DNA from: Talinum fruticosum
Taxonomy: Eukaryota > Streptophyta > Magnoliopsida > Caryophyllales > Talinaceae
Length of the DNA stretch: 64,000 bases
Assembly (NCBI GenBank): GCA_021018815.1
Contig: JAITYX010000075.1
Coordinates: 2,322,501-2,386,500, forward strand
Direction of reading: 5' to 3'
Notes under the pieces: generated by a model
What the model was told of the DNA's origin: nothing
Database searches by the model: none
What the model saw: only the letters and a program-made list of their open reading frames with translations
Made by a program: the position numbers and the translations under genes
Part shown: positions 61,983-64,000 of the stretch, piece after piece
How positions within the stretch are numbered: the stretch's first letter is position 1
Layout of the letters: each line of letters begins with the position of its first letter

Positions 61983-64000
61983 TGAAGAACTCATGTGTAA
62001 ATCTCATCTCTCCTAAGTTTTGATTTCAAGTCATTCCGAGCGTTATAGAAACTCTTGTATAAGTTTTCATTCGTTTCGATCGACTCAGAAGCAGCTCATT
62101 ACATATCTTCTACAAGTGATGTTTCGACTCACTCGGACATCACTCGGAACTATCGCATGCTCAAATAATTTCTCTAACACTCTTATTTTGAGTAATGATC
62201 TGCATATTTCAACGCAAAGAGAATTACTGTGTTAATTCCTTATTCTAAGTCAGTTTATTTCCTTTAGAATTATTTGACCGGATCAAGTTGTTATACTCGG
62301 ATATTTTACTCTCTCTACTTGATCATCGTTAGGATTGACTCATATGGAATTTAAGTATATTGAATATTAGACTCAAAAATTCCACTCTTCTAGGCCTAAG
62401 ATAATTAAGCATTTAATTGTTCTAATTTAATTATTATCTGTGCCTAATCTTGGACCAAAGTATTTTATAATTTGAGAACCAATGTGGTTTACTTTTGTAG
62501 GTTATTCAAACGAGGCTAACCCATATTTGAAATACAAAAGTAGTCGGCTTCTAGTCTGTCAATCACCAGTAGACAAGCTTTATCTACTTCGAACATGGCT
62601 CGGACACCGTGTCGTGGTTGTCTATTTCCAAAATTGACAAACCCTAACTCTAGGCTTAGCGGTTGTTTCAACCTCAACTATCGAGTCATGACCAAGTGAT
62701 TGGACCACCTTTTAAGCTAGGAGCCATTGCGGAACGTTCACATCCCAACAGACCTTTTTGAGTGACTTAGAAGAGCCGTTACAATGGCCGGTGAAGACTT
62801 TTGTTCGGAACTAAGACTCAGCGGTCATTCCGCTTGGTTGGATATAAATAAAATCCACCTCACAAGACTAGAAGCTTGCTTGAACATTATTGCAAAACAC
62901 ATTACTTGAGCAAAAGTTATTATTTTCATATTCAATCTTCTATTTACAACTCCCAGTCTATATTTAATATTTTACGAGTTGTGAAAGTCTTGTAATCAGT
63001 CACATTCTTTTCTTACTTTCGAGTAAGGTCCTTTGACTGAGTAAGGGTTAACTCAGCTCGATTGTCCTTGATTGTAAAGGTTATCTCGGTCAGAAGTACT
63101 AGATCGAGATAAGGTAACTTCGAGTCTAGGAAAATATTGTAAGGAATTGTTTAAGGGAGAAATTCGGTAGGGTCGGTCCTTGTATTTTTAGATTCAAAAT
63201 ACTGGATTTGAGTTGGTGCTTGGATTAGCATTATCCGTGGTTTTCTGCCCCAGGAGGATTTCCACATAAGTTTGTGTTATCACTTTTCCGAGTCCAATCT
63301 AGACTTAGAATCGTACGTTTGGCTGATCCTTTCTAAAATCGTTTAATTTTCTTCATCACCCTATCCATCCCCCTCGAGGGTGACTTAGACTCTCCATGAG
63401 AAAACTTTCAATTGGTATCGAGCCTAGCCTTTCAAGAGGATCTCACCATCAAAAGGTATAAAGATCGGATGGCTCGGAACAATGGAGAGTTCGATGAAGG
63501 AAGATCATATACCGGACAACCGAAGTTCATTGCCCATTGGAAGAAGATCATCGAATGTTTCCGATGGACAATGATGAAGAAGTTTGGAACATCATCCAAG
63601 CTGGCAACTACATTCACATAAAGAGGAGAAGGCAACTCTTGTACCTAAAGCCAAATATAAGCTCACCACTAAGGAGACCGAGAAATTCGGGAAGAATTTT
63701 GAAGTTGTGAACACACTTATGTGTGCCATTAGCATAGAAGAATACAATATGGTCTCAGCTTGTGATGCAGCCAAAGAGGTGTAGGACACTCTTGTCAACA
63801 CCTATGAAGGAACAAGCCAAGTGAAACAGGCGAAGATAAGCCAATATCTTCATAAATATGAGCTATTCAAGATAGAGCCGAAGAAAACATCACTCGGATG
63901 TATGTTTGGTTCTACAGAGATTACTAATAATCTCAAATCTCTCGGTTAGAAAGATTTCCCACGAAGAAATGTCCAGAAAGATTATGAGATGTCTACCAAA
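61983..64000 (+). mobile_element. Copia (Sirevirus-like) element B, 5' part, runs off the window
   Basis: LTR 61983-63410 (starts TGAAGAACTCATG, ends AAAACTTTCA) belongs to the same LTR family as elements A, D1 and D2. It is followed by primer site TGGTATCGAGCC (63413-63424; iMet type with one base missing) and gag. Inserted in D2 pol. Confidence 0.88.
63470..64000 (+). pseudogene. gag start of copia element B, partial
   Basis: MARNNGEFDEGRSYTGQPKF then HWKKIIECF, a frame change, FGKNFEVVNTLMCAISIEEY, SACDAAKEV, a stop, DTLVNTYEGTSQVKQAKISQ. It corresponds to the gag of element A at 5056. Broken by stops. Confidence 0.85.

Overview
The window is nuclear DNA of a flowering plant, most likely a dicot. 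Evidence: intron-rich genes with GT-AG junctions, plant-type proteins, and dense nested LTR retrotransposons, a LINE, a SINE, a MITE and a CACTA transposon. No species call is possible from the sequence alone. Two host genes occupy the left third, both on the minus strand. The rest is an intergenic retrotransposon cluster.

(1) 1-16621: a phytyl ester synthase/diacylglycerol acyltransferase-like gene (PES family). Thirteen exons are visible and the 3' end lies off the window. Its intron 8 carries a complete Ty1/copia element (3430-10641, TSD TATTC), and a tRNA-derived SINE sits six bases from the exon 2 donor. Exons 2-8 are clean, but exons 1, 9, 10, 11 and 13 contain at least seven frame breaks. 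(2) 16622-17978: spacer with a Stowaway-like MITE. (3) 17979-22701: an intact BRO1-domain (BROX-like) gene with eleven coding exons plus a candidate upstream in-frame exon.

(4) 23495-35925: one LINE ORF2 (endonuclease to reverse transcriptase, plus strand) cut into four pieces by a solo Ty3/gypsy LTR (23779-26502, TSD GACTT), a short CCGAACC-rich repeat, and a minus-strand Ty3/gypsy element (27309-35255). That element carries gag and a 64-bp tandem array but no visible pol. (5) 35926-45663 and 45664-61982: two minus-strand Sirevirus-like copia elements in series. Each has a promoter-driven accessory ORF between pol and the 3' LTR. The first holds a CACTA transposon with a captured riboflavin-biosynthesis (PYRR) gene fragment, and a truncated Tat/Ogre-type gypsy element. 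The second holds a larger Tat/Ogre-type gypsy element (47298-56215) and a 2.85-kb solo LTR (58073-60921, TSD TTAAG). (6) 61983-64000: the 5' LTR and gag start of another copia element, inserted into the second one.

The host genes are unrelated in function: plastid lipid ester synthesis and ESCRT-III-associated membrane work. They share orientation but there is no sign of co-regulation. Every retroelement reading frame seen carries stops or frameshifts, so none looks autonomous. All family assignments come from reading conserved motifs by eye; no database search was run.
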